From NCBI RefSeq assembly GCF_021800405.1, contig NZ_CP084550.1:1364001-1428000 (forward strand): a DNA stretch of 64,000 nt, read 5' to 3'. A program made the translations under genes and the position numbers. Below, in pieces: positions 1 to 7,634 of the stretch. How positions within the stretch are numbered: the stretch's first letter is position 1; each line of letters starts with the position of its first letter. This DNA comes from Arthrobacter sp. FW306-07-I. GTDB taxonomy: Bacteria; Actinomycetota; Actinomycetes; Actinomycetales; Micrococcaceae. Under the pieces are notes generated by a model, which made no database searches, was not told the DNA's origin, and saw only the letters and a program-made list of their open reading frames with translations.

Positions 1-78
1 GGTGATGGGACGGAGTTCCAGTCGCGGCGTGGCCAGGGTGAGGTCGAACAGGGGCCAGATGGAGCTCATTGTCGTCAT
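1..78 (-). CDS. GNAT family N-acetyltransferase, N-terminal fragment (runs off the window)
   Basis: Only the first 26 codons are present, read leftwards from ATG at 78 (an in-frame ATG at 69 is the alternative). The peptide contains FDLTLATPRLELRPIT, the beta-1 opening typical of GNAT acetyltransferases of the RimJ/RimL-like group, which move an acetyl group from acetyl-CoA to an amine. A TACGCT hexamer at 85-90 lies 6 nt before the ATG, so the mRNA is probably leaderless. It follows the hypothetical gene 120-929 on the same strand. Substrate cannot be judged. The family call rests on a short stretch and is moderate. Confidence 0.55.
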   Translation of the reverse strand, partial: MTTMSSIWPLFDLTLATPRLELRPIT

Positions 79-84
79 TCGCGA

Positions 85-90
85 AGCGTA
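85..90 (-). promoter_or_regulatory. -10 element (TACGCT) of the partial GNAT gene
   Basis: TACGCT with 6 nt to ATG 78. The spacing implies that transcription starts at or next to the start codon (leaderless). Confidence 0.4.
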
Positions 91-119
91 GTCCATCCGC
101 GCCGGAAGGACCTGTCACG

Positions 120-929
120 TCAGGCAGGAACGTCCCAGCTGATGTGCCTGCGGACGTCGGTGAGGTTCATGGACTGAGCCAGGAACAGGTCGTCGAGCAT
201 GTACTCATCCACGGCAAGGATCCGGATCCAATGGCCATATCCTACCGTGCCGGCCTCCAGCGATCTGCTGGAAACGCACACGCCGGTGCCGGCGTCCACG
301 CGAAGCCGGGAAGTGCCCGGAAGGCACAGCGGGGCGGCCGGATCAGCGGGCCGGTAGGCGGCGCTGGGCGCCACAACCGCCTCAAGGACGGGCCGGCCCT
401 CGTGGTCACCCTGCCGGACCTCCCGGATATCCAGGGCGTTGCTGCCCGGAAACTCGATGGGTACAGGAGCGCTGCCGGCGAGTTCCACGGGGTCCAGCGC
501 AGCCGCAAAGCGGCCGTTGCCGAACCCTGGCTCGCCGTAGGCCGCTTCAGGCCGGCGCCGCACCAGCCCGCCGTCGTCGTACACGGGCGTGACCAGGTGG
601 GGAGGCAGGAGCCAGGACTTTCGGGTGGCGCTCACATAGAAGTCGGCTTTGGAATCGTTGATGCCCGTGGTGCTGTGCAAAACCAGCCCTTCCGGGCTTT
701 CCAGCCGAAGCGCCCCGGGCCGGCGCAACCAGGCACGCACAAAAGGTGCGCCGGGAGCCGGGGCGGATTCAAAGGGCTGGTCCCAGTACTCAAACCTCAG
801 CGACTGCCACTTCCAAGGGGATGACCGGCAGAGGTTCCGGAACGTGCCGGCCAGGTCGGGTGGGGCGGCAGGAGGGCCGGGCGCAGCAGGGTCCGAAGCG
901 GGGCGGCGGCGGGAGTCCCAGGTGGACAT
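120..929 (-). CDS. Conserved hypothetical protein, about 269 aa
   Basis: I do not recognise a named family. The chain is soluble-looking, with no signal peptide or membrane segment, and opens with a proline-rich stretch followed by a W/F-rich segment (SPWKWQSLRFEYWDQPF, about residues 35-55). A GTG lies at 935, but a TAAAAT hexamer at 936-941 sits exactly 6 nt before ATG 929, so 929 is preferred as a leaderless start. The beta-rich pattern with a late VDEYMLDD segment resembles lipoprotein-carrier-like folds only in general feel, and no function is claimed. It precedes the partial GNAT gene and is divergent from the prepilin peptidase gene. Confidence 0.7.
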   Translation of the reverse strand: MSTWDSRRRPASDPAAPGPPAAPPDLAGTFRNLCRSSPWKWQSLRFEYWDQPFESAPAPGAPFVRAWLRRPGALRLESPEGLVLHSTTGINDSKADFYVSATRKSWLLPPHLVTPVYDDGGLVRRRPEAAYGEPGFGNGRFAAALDPVELAGSAPVPIEFPGSNALDIREVRQGDHEGRPVLEAVVAPSAAYRPADPAAPLCLPGTSRLRVDAGTGVCVSSRSLEAGTVGYGHWIRILAVDEYMLDDLFLAQSMNLTDVRRHISWDVPA

Positions 930-935
930 ATCCAC

Positions 936-941
936 ATTTTA
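936..941 (-). promoter_or_regulatory. -10 element (TAAAAT) of the hypothetical gene 120-929
   Basis: TAAAAT placed 6 nt upstream of ATG 929. This is the evidence for choosing 929 over GTG 935 as start. Confidence 0.5.
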
Positions 942-976
942 CGCGGGGGCGCTACGGCCGGAATGGGTGCATCCAG

Positions 977-982
977 TAGCAT
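977..982 (+). promoter_or_regulatory. -10 element (TAGCAT) of the prepilin peptidase gene
   Basis: TAGCAT is followed by 7 nt and then GTG 990, in frame with the upstream ATG 963. Under the leaderless layout seen across the window, the start is GTG 990. Confidence 0.4.
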
Positions 983-989
983 CCGAGGA

Positions 990-1529
990 GTGATCGGACG
1001 ACTCGGCGACCTCTGGCAGCACACCCCGCTGGCCTTCTGGCTGGTCCTGGCGGCCTGCCTGTACTTTGCGGTGATGGCCGTCCGGCTTACCATCATCGAT
1101 GTCCGGCACCACCTCCTGCCCAACAGGATCGTTTTCCCGTCCTACGCGGTGGCGGGCGCGCTCCTGCTCGCGGCGGGCGCAGTAGCGTGGGCCAGCCCGG
1201 ACGCAGGAGACACAGGAGCGATCCTGGCCACTCCCGCCCTTCGCGTGGTGGCCGGAGCAGGCATCCTGTGGCTGTTCTATTTCGTGCTCCGGTTTATCTA
1301 TCCGCCGGGCATGGGCTTTGGCGACGTCAAGCTCGCAGGAGTACTGGGCATGTACCTTGGCTACCTCAGCTGGGGGCACCTGTTCGCGGGAACTTTCCTG
1401 GCTTTCCTGCTGGGCGGGCTGTGGTCCGTGGCCCTGCTGGCGGCCCGGCGGGGAACCCTGAAGTCCGCCATCCCGTTCGGCCCGTTCATGCTCGCCGGGG
1501 CCGCCGCCGCCATGCTGCTGCCCGCCTGA
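990..1529 (+). CDS. Type 4 prepilin peptidase (A24 family)
   Basis: Membrane aspartyl protease that cleaves the leader peptide of type IV pilin or Tad/Flp-like prepilins at the inner face of the membrane. The two catalytic aspartates are visible: one in TIIDVRHHLLPNR (about residue 37 from GTG 990) and one in the family signature GMGFGDVKLA (about residue 112). A conserved FGPF lies near the C-terminus. There are about five hydrophobic segments. At about 179 aa it is the short actinobacterial form lacking the N-terminal methylase domain. An in-frame ATG at 963 would add nine residues, but the -10 at 977-982 favours GTG 990. No pilin genes are adjacent, so its substrate is not shown here. Confidence 0.85.
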   Translation: MIGRLGDLWQHTPLAFWLVLAACLYFAVMAVRLTIIDVRHHLLPNRIVFPSYAVAGALLLAAGAVAWASPDAGDTGAILATPALRVVAGAGILWLFYFVLRFIYPPGMGFGDVKLAGVLGMYLGYLSWGHLFAGTFLAFLLGGLWSVALLAARRGTLKSAIPFGPFMLAGAAAAMLLPA

Positions 1530-1560
1530 GCGCTTTGCGATGCGGCAAGGACCTGTTGGA

Positions 1561-1566
1561 TAGGCT
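1561..1566 (+). promoter_or_regulatory. -10 element (TAGGCT) of the NUDIX gene
   Basis: TAGGCT, then 6 nt, then ATG 1573. Leaderless arrangement. Confidence 0.5.
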
Positions 1567-1572
1567 GTGGTT

Positions 1573-2043
1573 ATGCCTGCACCCGAATATGTCCTGAAGC
1601 TGCGCAAGAAGATCGGCAACGACCCCCTTTGGGTTCCCGGGGTCCGCGGGGTAGTGGTGGATGATGCGGGCAGGATCCTGCTGGCCCAGCGGGCGGACAA
1701 CCGGCAGTGGGCACTCATCAGCGGCATGCTGGACCCGGGAGAGCAGCCTGCCCGGGGCCTGGTCCGGGAGATCTTTGAGGAAACGGCCGTCGTGGCCGAA
1801 GCCGAACGCGTGGTGTCCGTCGGCGCGGTGGGTCCGTTCACCTATCCCAACGGCGATGTCTGCGAGTTCCTGGACGTGGTGTTCCTGTGCCGCTACGTCA
1901 CCGGCGAGGCCAGGGTCAACGACGACGAATCCCTGGCCGTCGGCTGGTTCGGCCCGGACGAGCTTCCCGAACTCATGCCCGGACACCTCACCAGCATCCG
2001 CCAGGCCCTGGCACCTTCCGGGGCCGTCCACTTCGAACCGTAG
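1573..2043 (+). CDS. NUDIX hydrolase
   Basis: Hydrolyses a nucleoside diphosphate linked to another moiety. The exact substrate cannot be read from sequence. The Nudix box runs from G51 to about V73: G51-x5-E57-x7-RE(65-66)-x2-EE(69-70), with the usual glycine after the second Glu pair replaced by alanine (ETAV). Length (156 aa) is normal for a single-domain member. An in-frame GTG at 1567 exists, but the -10 TAGGCT ends at 1566, so ATG 1573 is the likely leaderless start. The gene converges on fumC across a hairpin-rich spacer. Confidence 0.88.
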   Translation: MPAPEYVLKLRKKIGNDPLWVPGVRGVVVDDAGRILLAQRADNRQWALISGMLDPGEQPARGLVREIFEETAVVAEAERVVSVGAVGPFTYPNGDVCEFLDVVFLCRYVTGEARVNDDESLAVGWFGPDELPELMPGHLTSIRQALAPSGAVHFEP

Positions 2044-2063
2044 GGACTCCCGGGCGCAAATGA

Positions 2064-2110
2064 AACAGGGGCGCCGCACCCCCCCCAAAAAAAATTGCGG
2101 CCACCCTGTT
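2064..2110 (+). terminator. Hairpin with a C8-A8 loop after the NUDIX gene
   Basis: AACAGGG (2064-2070) pairs with CCCTGTT (2104-2110), and GCCGCA (2073-2078) pairs with TGCGGC (2096-2101), with a symmetric 2x2 internal loop. The apical loop is eight C followed by eight A and one T. It begins 20 nt after the NUDIX stop, so a terminator role is likely, although no clean U-tract follows. Confidence 0.5.
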
Positions 2111-2256
2111 GGTCTTCTTGGCTGCCGCCGGTGAGTAGCAAGTGCCGGCAGCCAGCCCGGCAGCGGCCAGGACAAGTGTCCGACGGCGGTCAGCGGCCCT
2201 GGGAAACCAGCTCGACGCCTGGGCCAGTGCAACTTTGCTGCTTCTGAGTTAAAGTG

Positions 2257-2304
2257 CGACGGCGGCCGGTCACCTTCCGTTCGGAAGGTGACCGGCCGCC
2301 GTCG
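2257..2304 (-). terminator. Terminator hairpin downstream of fumC
   Basis: A perfect 23-bp inverted repeat (2257-2279 against 2282-2304) with a 2-nt centre, lying 27 nt past the fumC stop. The T-tract on the minus strand is weak (ACTTTAACT). It may act in both directions. Confidence 0.75.
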
Positions 2305-2331
2305 AGCGTTAGCCGGTTGTGCCGGGGGACG

Positions 2332-3759
2332 TCAGGCCTTGTGGGCCGGGGACGTCATGGTGGTGACGTCCAGCGCCTTGTCCAGGTCGGCTTCGGAGAC
2401 CTTGCCTTCGCCGTCGCCGACGAAGCCCAGCTTCTCGGTGGCCTGGCGGATGGTCAGGCCTTCCTTGACGGCGGTCTTGGCGATCTTGGCGGCGTTCTCG
2501 TAGCCGATGTACTTGTTCAGCGGCGTGACGATGGACGGCGATGCCTCGGCCAGGAAGCGGGCGCGCTCCACGTTGGCCGTGATGCCATCGATCATCTTGT
2601 CCGCCATGACCCGGCTGGTGTTGGCCAGCAGGCGGATGGACTCCAGCAGGTTGGCGGCCATCACCGGGATGCCGACGTTGAGTTCGAAGGCGCCGTTGGT
2701 GCCGGACCAGGCGATGGTGGTGTCGTTGCCGATGACCTGGGCGGCCACCATGATGGAGGCCTCGCAGATGACCGGGTTGACCTTTCCGGGCATGATGGAC
2801 GAACCGGGCTGCAGGTCCGGGAGGGCGATTTCGCCAAGGCCCGTGTTGGGGCCCGAACCCATCCAGCGAAGGTCGTTGTTGATCTTCATGAAGGAGATGG
2901 CGATGTTGCGCAGCTGGCTGGATGCCTCGATCAGGCCGTCGCGGTTGGCCTGGGCCTCGAAGTGGTCGCGGGCCTCGGTCAGCGGCAGGCCGGTGTCCGT
3001 AGCGAGCAGTTCGATGACGCGCTCCGGGAAGTCGGCGGGGGTGTTGATGCCGGTGCCTACGGCGGTGCCGCCCAGCGGAACCTCGGCAACGCGGGGGAGT
3101 GAGGCGTTAATGCGCTCGATGCCGTATCGGACCTGGGCCGCGTAGCCGCCGAACTCCTGGCCCAGGGTCACCGGGGTGGCGTCCATGAGGTGGGTGCGGC
3201 CGGACTTGACGACGTCCTTGAACTCGGCGGCCTTGCGCTCCAGCGACTCGGCCAGGTAGCCGAGGGCGGGGATGAGGTCGTTGATCAGCGCGGAGGTGGC
3301 CGCAACGTGGACCGAGGTGGGGAACACGTCGTTGGAGGACTGCGAGGCGTTGACGTGGTCGTTCGGGTGGACAACCTTGTCGCTGCCGGCCGCCTTCAGT
3401 GCACGCGTGGCCAGCTCGGCGATGACCTCGTTGGTGTTCATGTTCGAGGAGGTGCCGGAGCCGGTCTGGAAGACGTCGATGGGGAAGTCGCCGTCGTACT
3501 TGCCGGCGGCCACCTCATCGGCAGCGTCTGCAATCGCCTTGGCCAGCTCGCCGTCGAGCACGCCCAGTTCTGCGTTGGCCTGGGCAGCTGCCTTCTTGAC
3601 CCGGGCCAGCGCCTCGATGTGGGTGCGCTCCAGGGTCTTGCCGGAAATAGGGAAGTTCTCCACTGCCCGCTGCGTCTGCGCGCGGTACAGTGCGTTCACG
3701 GGGACGCGGACTTCGCCCATCGTGTCATGTTCAATGCGGAACTCTTCAGTGGAAGTCAT
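2332..3759 (-). CDS. fumC: Class II fumarate hydratase (fumarase C)
   Basis: Reversible hydration of fumarate to L-malate in the TCA cycle, by an oxygen-stable, cofactor-free homotetramer in the cytoplasm. The superfamily signature [11 protein letters not shown] is complete at residues 319-329, with the catalytic serine in its SS pair, and the catalytic-histidine segment [11 protein letters not shown] starts at about residue 187. [10 protein letters not shown] near residue 102 and [12 protein letters not shown] near residue 137 are also intact. The 475-aa length is normal. ATG 3759 lies 6 nt after the -10 TAAGCT (3766-3771), so the transcript is probably leaderless. It is followed by a strong hairpin at 2257-2304. 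Confidence 0.97.
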   Translation of the reverse strand: MTSTEEFRIEHDTMGEVRVPVNALYRAQTQRAVENFPISGKTLERTHIEALARVKKAAAQANAELGVLDGELAKAIADAADEVAAGKYDGDFPIDVFQTGSGTSSNMNTNEVIAELATRALKAAGSDKVVHPNDHVNASQSSNDVFPTSVHVAATSALINDLIPALGYLAESLERKAAEFKDVVKSGRTHLMDATPVTLGQEFGGYAAQVRYGIERINASLPRVAEVPLGGTAVGTGINTPADFPERVIELLATDTGLPLTEARDHFEAQANRDGLIEASSQLRNIAISFMKINNDLRWMGSGPNTGLGEIALPDLQPGSSIMPGKVNPVICEASIMVAAQVIGNDTTIAWSGTNGAFELNVGIPVMAANLLESIRLLANTSRVMADKMIDGITANVERARFLAEASPSIVTPLNKYIGYENAAKIAKTAVKEGLTIRQATEKLGFVGDGEGKVSEADLDKALDVTTMTSPAHKA

Positions 3760-3765
3760 GGGGCT

Positions 3766-3771
3766 AGCTTA
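3766..3771 (-). promoter_or_regulatory. -10 element (TAAGCT) of fumC
   Basis: TAAGCT, 6 nt, ATG 3759. Leaderless arrangement. Confidence 0.5.
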
Positions 3772-3810
3772 TGGCGATCGGGTGCCCCATCGAAAACCGT
3801 TAAGGGTGCA

Positions 3811-3839
3811 TTGCCGGCGGCCAGTTGGACCGCCGGCAA
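3811..3839 (-). terminator. Hairpin after the carbonic anhydrase gene
   Basis: TTGCCGGCGG (3811-3820) pairs with CCGCCGGCAA (3830-3839) around a 9-nt loop, immediately beyond the stop at 3847 on the minus strand. No strong T-run follows. Confidence 0.55.
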
Positions 3840-3846
3840 GTTGCTT

Positions 3847-4461
3847 TTAGAGCTCGCCGATTCCGGAAACAAGGTCGGCGCGGCCCTCTGCCAGGCGGTA
3901 GGAGAGACCGATGACTGCGGTCCGGCCCTCCTCGATTGCGGTGGAAATCACACGCGAGCTGTCCGCGAGGCGCTGCGACATCTGCTTGACGTTCTCCACC
4001 ACCATGTCGTTGACCTCGGGCTGGTTGTTCCGCAGGGAGGTGAGGACGGAGGGGGTGATGCGTTCCACGAGGTCGCGGATGAATCCCGCCGGCATCTCGC
4101 CGGTCTCAACGGCGTCCTTGGTGGCCGTGACGGCACCGCAGTTGTCGTGCCCAAGCACCACGATCAGCGGCACCCCCAGCACGGCGACGCTGTATTCCAG
4201 GGAGCCCAGGACGGCGTCGTCAATTACTTGCCCGGCCGTGCGGACCACGAAGACGTCGCCCAAGCCGACGTCGAAAATGATTTCAGCCGCAAGGCGGGAG
4301 TCGGAGCAGCCGAAGATCACCGCGAAGGGGTTCTGGGTCTCCACCAGTGAGGAGCGCCGTGAGGCGTTCTGGTTCGGATGGGAGGACTCGCCGTTTACGA
4401 AACGTTCGTTGCCTTCGCGCAGGCGGCGCCATGCCAGTGCAGGGGTGAGGTTAGTAGCCAT
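3847..4461 (-). CDS. Beta-class carbonic anhydrase
   Basis: Zinc enzyme interconverting CO2 and bicarbonate in the cytoplasm. Beta-class zinc ligands are visible: C52 in GCSDSR (with the D54/R56 dyad) and H105/C108 in GHDNCG. Length is 204 aa. An in-frame ATG at 4524 would place 21 residues inside the upstream DUF4245 gene. ATG 4461 is better because it lies 7 nt after TAATGT (4469-4474), a leaderless -10 that overlaps the DUF4245 stop codon. Despite the tight spacing, the gene therefore probably has its own promoter. A hairpin follows the stop. Confidence 0.93.
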   Translation of the reverse strand: MATNLTPALAWRRLREGNERFVNGESSHPNQNASRRSSLVETQNPFAVIFGCSDSRLAAEIIFDVGLGDVFVVRTAGQVIDDAVLGSLEYSVAVLGVPLIVVLGHDNCGAVTATKDAVETGEMPAGFIRDLVERITPSVLTSLRNNQPEVNDMVVENVKQMSQRLADSSRVISTAIEEGRTAVIGLSYRLAEGRADLVSGIGEL

Positions 4462-4468
4462 GCTTACT

Positions 4469-4474
4469 ACATTA
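4469..4474 (-). promoter_or_regulatory. -10 element (TAATGT) of the carbonic anhydrase gene
   Basis: TAATGT, 7 nt, ATG 4461. It overlaps the stop codon of the DUF4245 gene. Confidence 0.5.
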
Positions 4475-5152
4475 AGGCGCGGCAGTGGCGGACGGTGAAA
4501 CTGTGACGGCAGGGTTGGCGTCAAGGGAGGTCACGACGGCGGCCGCCAGTGTTGCGAACTCGTCCAGTTGGGCGGCCCCGGAGAGGACGACGGTGCTGCC
4601 CTTGTAGTTCAGGATCATCGACTTTTCGCCCTTGCCGGTATCCCGCAGTTCCCACTCCTTGCCGCCGGCGTTCCGCGAGCCGGTGACGGGTGCATTCTTG
4701 GTCTGCTGTAGGAGCCAGGTGGGGTTGGCCTTGGTGGTCTGCACCAATCCGATAAAGGATGCCTTGGGGGTCAGGTAGCCAACCTCCCACGTGGGCACGC
4801 CACTGGCCGTTCCGCCCTCCCACCGGGCGTAGTTCGCACGGAACGCGTTGCCCGTGTCCGGCGCAACGGGTGTGAATCCAGCCACATCTGCCGCATTCCG
4901 CGCCACCGATGCAACATCGACGTCCGGCCGGAAGCCCTCGCCCTTGGGCTGGGGATTCATCAGGACCACGGGCAGGAACGCCGCAATGCTGAGCACCAGG
5001 GCGATGATCATGCCGATCACCGAGGCGTTGGCCCGCTTGGCGGCCGCCGCCGGAATGACGGGCTTGACGGGAGTTTCCGCACTGCTGCCGGAAGCGGCGG
5101 GGCGGCCTTCGGGCTGTGCCTCGCCGGAGCTGGGACTGGTGGCTTCCTGCAT
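4472..5152 (-). CDS. DUF4245 domain membrane-anchored protein
   Basis: Actinobacterial protein of unknown function. The N-terminus is cytoplasmic and rich in P/A/S (residues 1-40), followed by one membrane helix (about residues 43-64, VIGMIIALVLSIAAFLPVVL) and an extracytoplasmic DUF4245 domain to residue 226. Start ATG 5152 is chosen because AGAGGGG lies 8 nt upstream; longer in-frame starts at 5179 and 5239 lack this. It is divergent from glpX, an adjacency I recall as common in actinobacteria, and its end overlaps the carbonic anhydrase promoter. The assignment is from overall architecture and neighbourhood, so moderate. Confidence 0.75.
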   Translation of the reverse strand: MQEATSPSSGEAQPEGRPAASGSSAETPVKPVIPAAAAKRANASVIGMIIALVLSIAAFLPVVLMNPQPKGEGFRPDVDVASVARNAADVAGFTPVAPDTGNAFRANYARWEGGTASGVPTWEVGYLTPKASFIGLVQTTKANPTWLLQQTKNAPVTGSRNAGGKEWELRDTGKGEKSMILNYKGSTVVLSGAAQLDEFATLAAAVVTSLDANPAVTVSPSATAAP

Positions 5153-5282
5153 GTCGTTCACCCCTCTATAGTCGCCCATCCCTGAGCCGGACTTCCATTC
5201 GGGCCCGGCCGCGGCCCGGCACCACCTCCAGGGGTACATTGCGGGACCGCGTCATGGGCCGCCCATGGCGAGGCGCCGCGAC

Positions 5283-5288
5283 TATGAT
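5283..5288 (+). promoter_or_regulatory. -10 element (TATGAT) of glpX
   Basis: TATGAT about 75 nt before the glpX start. A GCAGA/TCTGC inverted repeat lies just after it in the leader. No clear -35 is seen. Confidence 0.4.
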
Positions 5289-5362
5289 CGATAGCAGAGG
5301 AATCACCGTTCTGCTGCACCGGCGGACGGGTTCAATGATCGCCACTCGAAGAAGAGGTTCAC

Positions 5363-6400
5363 GTGTCACCAGCGTCCATGACCCAGAAGTACTCCACGAT
5401 TTCACCGTCCCTTGCGGTGGGCCACGACGAGCCGGACCGCAACCTTGCCCTTGAACTCGTCCGCGTCACCGAGGCGGCCGCCATCGCCGGCGGCCACTGG
5501 GTTGGCTTCGGCGACAAAAACACCGCTGACGGCGCAGCCGTCGATGCCATGCGTTCCTTCCTGCAAACCGTCCACTTCAACGGCGTCGTGGTGATTGGCG
5601 AGGGCGAAAAGGACGAAGCCCCCATGCTGTTCAACGGAGAGCGCGTGGGCGACGGCACCGGCCCCGAAGTGGATGTGGCTGTTGACCCGATCGACGGAAC
5701 ACGCCTGACCGCCCTGGGCATCAACAACGCGCTGGCCGTCCTGGCCGTTGCCGAACGCGGCTCCATGTTCGATCCCTCGGCCGTGTTCTACATGGAGAAG
5801 CTGGTCACCGGCCCCGAAGCCGCGGACATGGTGGACCTGCGCCTGCCGGTCAAGCAGAACCTGCACCTGATTGCCAAGGCCAAGGGCGTCAAGGTCAACC
5901 AGCTGAACGTCATGATCCTTGACCGCGACCGCCACCGCCCGCTGGTGGAGGAAATCCGCGAAGCCGGTGCACGCACCAAGTTCATCATGGACGGCGACGT
6001 TGCCGGCGCCATCGCCGCAGCCCGCTCCGGAACCGGCGTGGACGCGCTGATGGGCATCGGCGGAACCCCCGAGGGCATCGTGGCCGCCTGCGCCATCAAG
6101 TCCCTGGGCGGCGTCATCCAGGGCCGCCTGTGGCCCACCAGCGACGAAGAGAAGCAGAAGGCCATCGACGCCGGCCACGACCTGGAACGCGTGCTGTCCA
6201 CCAACGACCTCGTCTCCAGCGACAACTGCTACTTCGCAGCCACCGGCATCACCGACGGCGACCTGCTCAAGGGCGTCCGCTACTCCAAGGACAAGGTCCT
6301 GACCCAGTCCATCGTGATGCGCTCCAAGTCCGGCACCATCCGCTTCGTTGACGGCGAGCACCAGGCCAGCAAGTGGGAGAACTACGCCCGCAAGAGCTGA
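5363..6400 (+). CDS. glpX: Class II fructose-1,6-bisphosphatase
   Basis: Hydrolyses fructose-1,6-bisphosphate to fructose-6-phosphate, the committed gluconeogenic step; GlpX-type enzymes are the usual actinobacterial form. The metal and substrate motifs IGEGEKDEAPML (about residues 78-89) and DPIDGT (108-113) are present, as is the GIGGTPEG loop near residue 231. GTG 5363 is preceded by GAAGAGG at 5351-5357; ATG 5378 is an alternative. The 345-aa length is normal. It is followed by a terminator at 6422-6457. Confidence 0.95.
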   Translation: MSPASMTQKYSTISPSLAVGHDEPDRNLALELVRVTEAAAIAGGHWVGFGDKNTADGAAVDAMRSFLQTVHFNGVVVIGEGEKDEAPMLFNGERVGDGTGPEVDVAVDPIDGTRLTALGINNALAVLAVAERGSMFDPSAVFYMEKLVTGPEAADMVDLRLPVKQNLHLIAKAKGVKVNQLNVMILDRDRHRPLVEEIREAGARTKFIMDGDVAGAIAAARSGTGVDALMGIGGTPEGIVAACAIKSLGGVIQGRLWPTSDEEKQKAIDAGHDLERVLSTNDLVSSDNCYFAATGITDGDLLKGVRYSKDKVLTQSIVMRSKSGTIRFVDGEHQASKWENYARKS

Positions 6401-6421
6401 TTCCCGCCGGTGCAGGTTCGC

Positions 6422-6457
6422 AAAGCCCCGGGGCGCCGCGCGCGCATCCGGGGTTTT
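6422..6457 (+). terminator. Terminator after glpX
   Basis: AAAGCCCCGG (6422-6431) pairs with CCGGGGTTTT (6448-6457), including one G-T wobble, around a GC-rich 16-nt loop, giving a terminal T-run. Confidence 0.7.
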
Positions 6458-6475
6458 GCCGTTAATGCCTTGGTA

Positions 6476-6481
6476 TAGGGT
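6476..6481 (+). promoter_or_regulatory. -10 element (TAGGGT) of the FemX-like gene
   Basis: TAGGGT, 7 nt, ATG 6489. Leaderless arrangement. Confidence 0.45.
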
Positions 6482-6488
6482 TTAAGCC

Positions 6489-7544
6489 ATGATTCCTGCT
6501 GTTGTGCCCTGTACTGACCGCGCCCTTTGGGACGAGCACGTTGACCGGTTCCAGGGGCATCCGCAGCAGCTGTGGGGCTGGGGCGAGACCAAGGCGGCGC
6601 ACGGCTGGTCCGTGGACCGGGTCCTGGTCAAGGCCGGGGATGAAACCATCGGTGCCGCCCAGCTGCTGGTCCGCAGCCTTCCCGTCCCATTCCGGGCACT
6701 GGTCTACATTCCGCGCGGCCCCATGTGCTCCGTCGAAGATGCCCAGGGGGTCCTCAACCGGCTGGCCGAACACGCTGCCCTCCGGCACCGGGGCGTGGCC
6801 CTCAGCATCGAACCGGACTGGGACCGGGACTCCGCTTTCGCCGGCGCCGTGGCCGCTGCCGGATTCCGGGAATCCACCAACACGGTGCTGATCCCGCGAA
6901 CGCTCATCCTGGACCTCACCCGGACCGATGACGAGCTGATGGCGGAGATGTCCAAGTCCACGCGGGCCAACATCCGCAAGGCGATGCGCAGCGACCTGGA
7001 ATTCCGCAAGGTCAAGAACGATTCCGAGCTGGAACAGGTCCTGGCCACCTACCACCAGACCGCCGAGCGGGCGGGCTTCGGCATCCATGAGGACCAGTAC
7101 TACCGCGACATCTTCCACAACCTCGGTGACGCCTCGCCCATCATCGGAGCGTTCGACGGCGAACAGCTGCTGGCGTTCACGTGGCTGTCGCGCAGCGGCA
7201 CCACCGCCTTCGAACTTTACGGCGGCGTCTCCGCCGAGGGGCAGAAGCAGCGCGTGAATTACGGCGTAAAGTGGGCTGCCCTGCAGTCCATGCGCGAGGA
7301 CGGCTGCAGCCGGTACGACTTCAACGGCCTGCTCAACGACGGCATCTCCGACTTCAAGAAGCAGTTCGCCAGGCACGAAAACATGCTGCTGGGGACCTGG
7401 GAAAAGCCGCTCTCGCCCTTCTACCCCGCATACGCCAAGGCCATGCCGCTGGCGCGCAAGGGCCTCCAGAAGGGTCGCCAACTACTGAAAGGCGCGGCCG
7501 GACGGGTCGGCCCGCTGGTCCGGAAATTGCGCCCGGGCAACTGA
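6489..7544 (+). CDS. FemA/FemX-like lipid II aminoacyltransferase (FemABX peptidyltransferase)
   Basis: Predicted to add an amino acid from aminoacyl-tRNA to the peptidoglycan precursor stem peptide to build the interpeptide bridge. The two tandem GNAT-like halves of the FemABX fold are recognisable. In the second half, the stretch STRANIRKAMR (about residue 157) resembles the conserved Fem segment linking substrate binding to the second domain, and the strand GGVSAEG followed by YDFNGLLND matches the C-terminal core. The 351-aa length fits. It is monocistronic, with a promoter at 6476. Its downstream terminator hairpin has been split by the IS30 insertion. Confidence 0.85.
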   Translation: MIPAVVPCTDRALWDEHVDRFQGHPQQLWGWGETKAAHGWSVDRVLVKAGDETIGAAQLLVRSLPVPFRALVYIPRGPMCSVEDAQGVLNRLAEHAALRHRGVALSIEPDWDRDSAFAGAVAAAGFRESTNTVLIPRTLILDLTRTDDELMAEMSKSTRANIRKAMRSDLEFRKVKNDSELEQVLATYHQTAERAGFGIHEDQYYRDIFHNLGDASPIIGAFDGEQLLAFTWLSRSGTTAFELYGGVSAEGQKQRVNYGVKWAALQSMREDGCSRYDFNGLLNDGISDFKKQFARHENMLLGTWEKPLSPFYPAYAKAMPLARKGLQKGRQLLKGAAGRVGPLVRKLRPGN

Positions 7545-7550
7545 CTGAGC

Positions 7551-7577
7551 CAGGAAAGAAGGGCGACGCCGGCACCC
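7551..7577. terminator. Left arm of an interrupted terminator hairpin
   Basis: These 27 nt are complementary to 9267-9293 at 26 of 27 positions. Removing the IS restores a long stem-loop between the convergent FemX-like and manA genes, 7 nt after the FemX-like stop. With the IS present the arms are about 1.7 kb apart. Confidence 0.75.
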
Positions 7578-7593
7578 GCTCTTGGGTTCTAGT

Positions 7594-7607
7594 GGTCGTT
7601 GCAACAC
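7594..7607 (+). repeat. Left terminal inverted repeat of the IS
   Basis: GGTCGTTGCAACAC, matching the right end exactly. Its core GTTGCAAC is itself palindromic. Confidence 0.88.
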
Positions 7608-7634
7608 CCCTTAGTTTTGGGAGTTGCAACGACC
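7594..7634. promoter_or_regulatory. Hairpin or operator between the IS left end and the transposase start
   Basis: GGTCGTTGCAAC (7594-7605) and GTTGCAACGACC (7623-7634) form a perfect 12-bp inverted repeat around 17 nt. The second arm abuts ATG 7635. It could bind transposase (autoregulation) or fold in read-through mRNA to block translation. Confidence 0.5.

Larger units (their letters stand above)
2044..2331. other. Convergent NUDIX/fumC spacer with three hairpins
   Basis: This 288-nt spacer has no convincing gene. It holds three stem-loops (2064-2110, 2120-2153, 2257-2304). The middle one pairs GGCTGCCG (2120-2127) with CGGCAGCC (2146-2153). Confidence 0.6.

Noticed and set aside
2044-2256. 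Minus-strand reading containing RRRTLVLAAAGLAAG, which resembles a signal peptide
   Set aside because: No start codon after the in-frame stop, and the frame crosses the homopolymer hairpin and runs into antisense of the NUDIX gene. Probably chance.
4462-4524. Upstream start ATG 4524 for carbonic anhydrase
   Set aside because: Would overlap the DUF4245 coding end and lie upstream of the -10 at 4469-4474. Homology starts at MATNL (4461).
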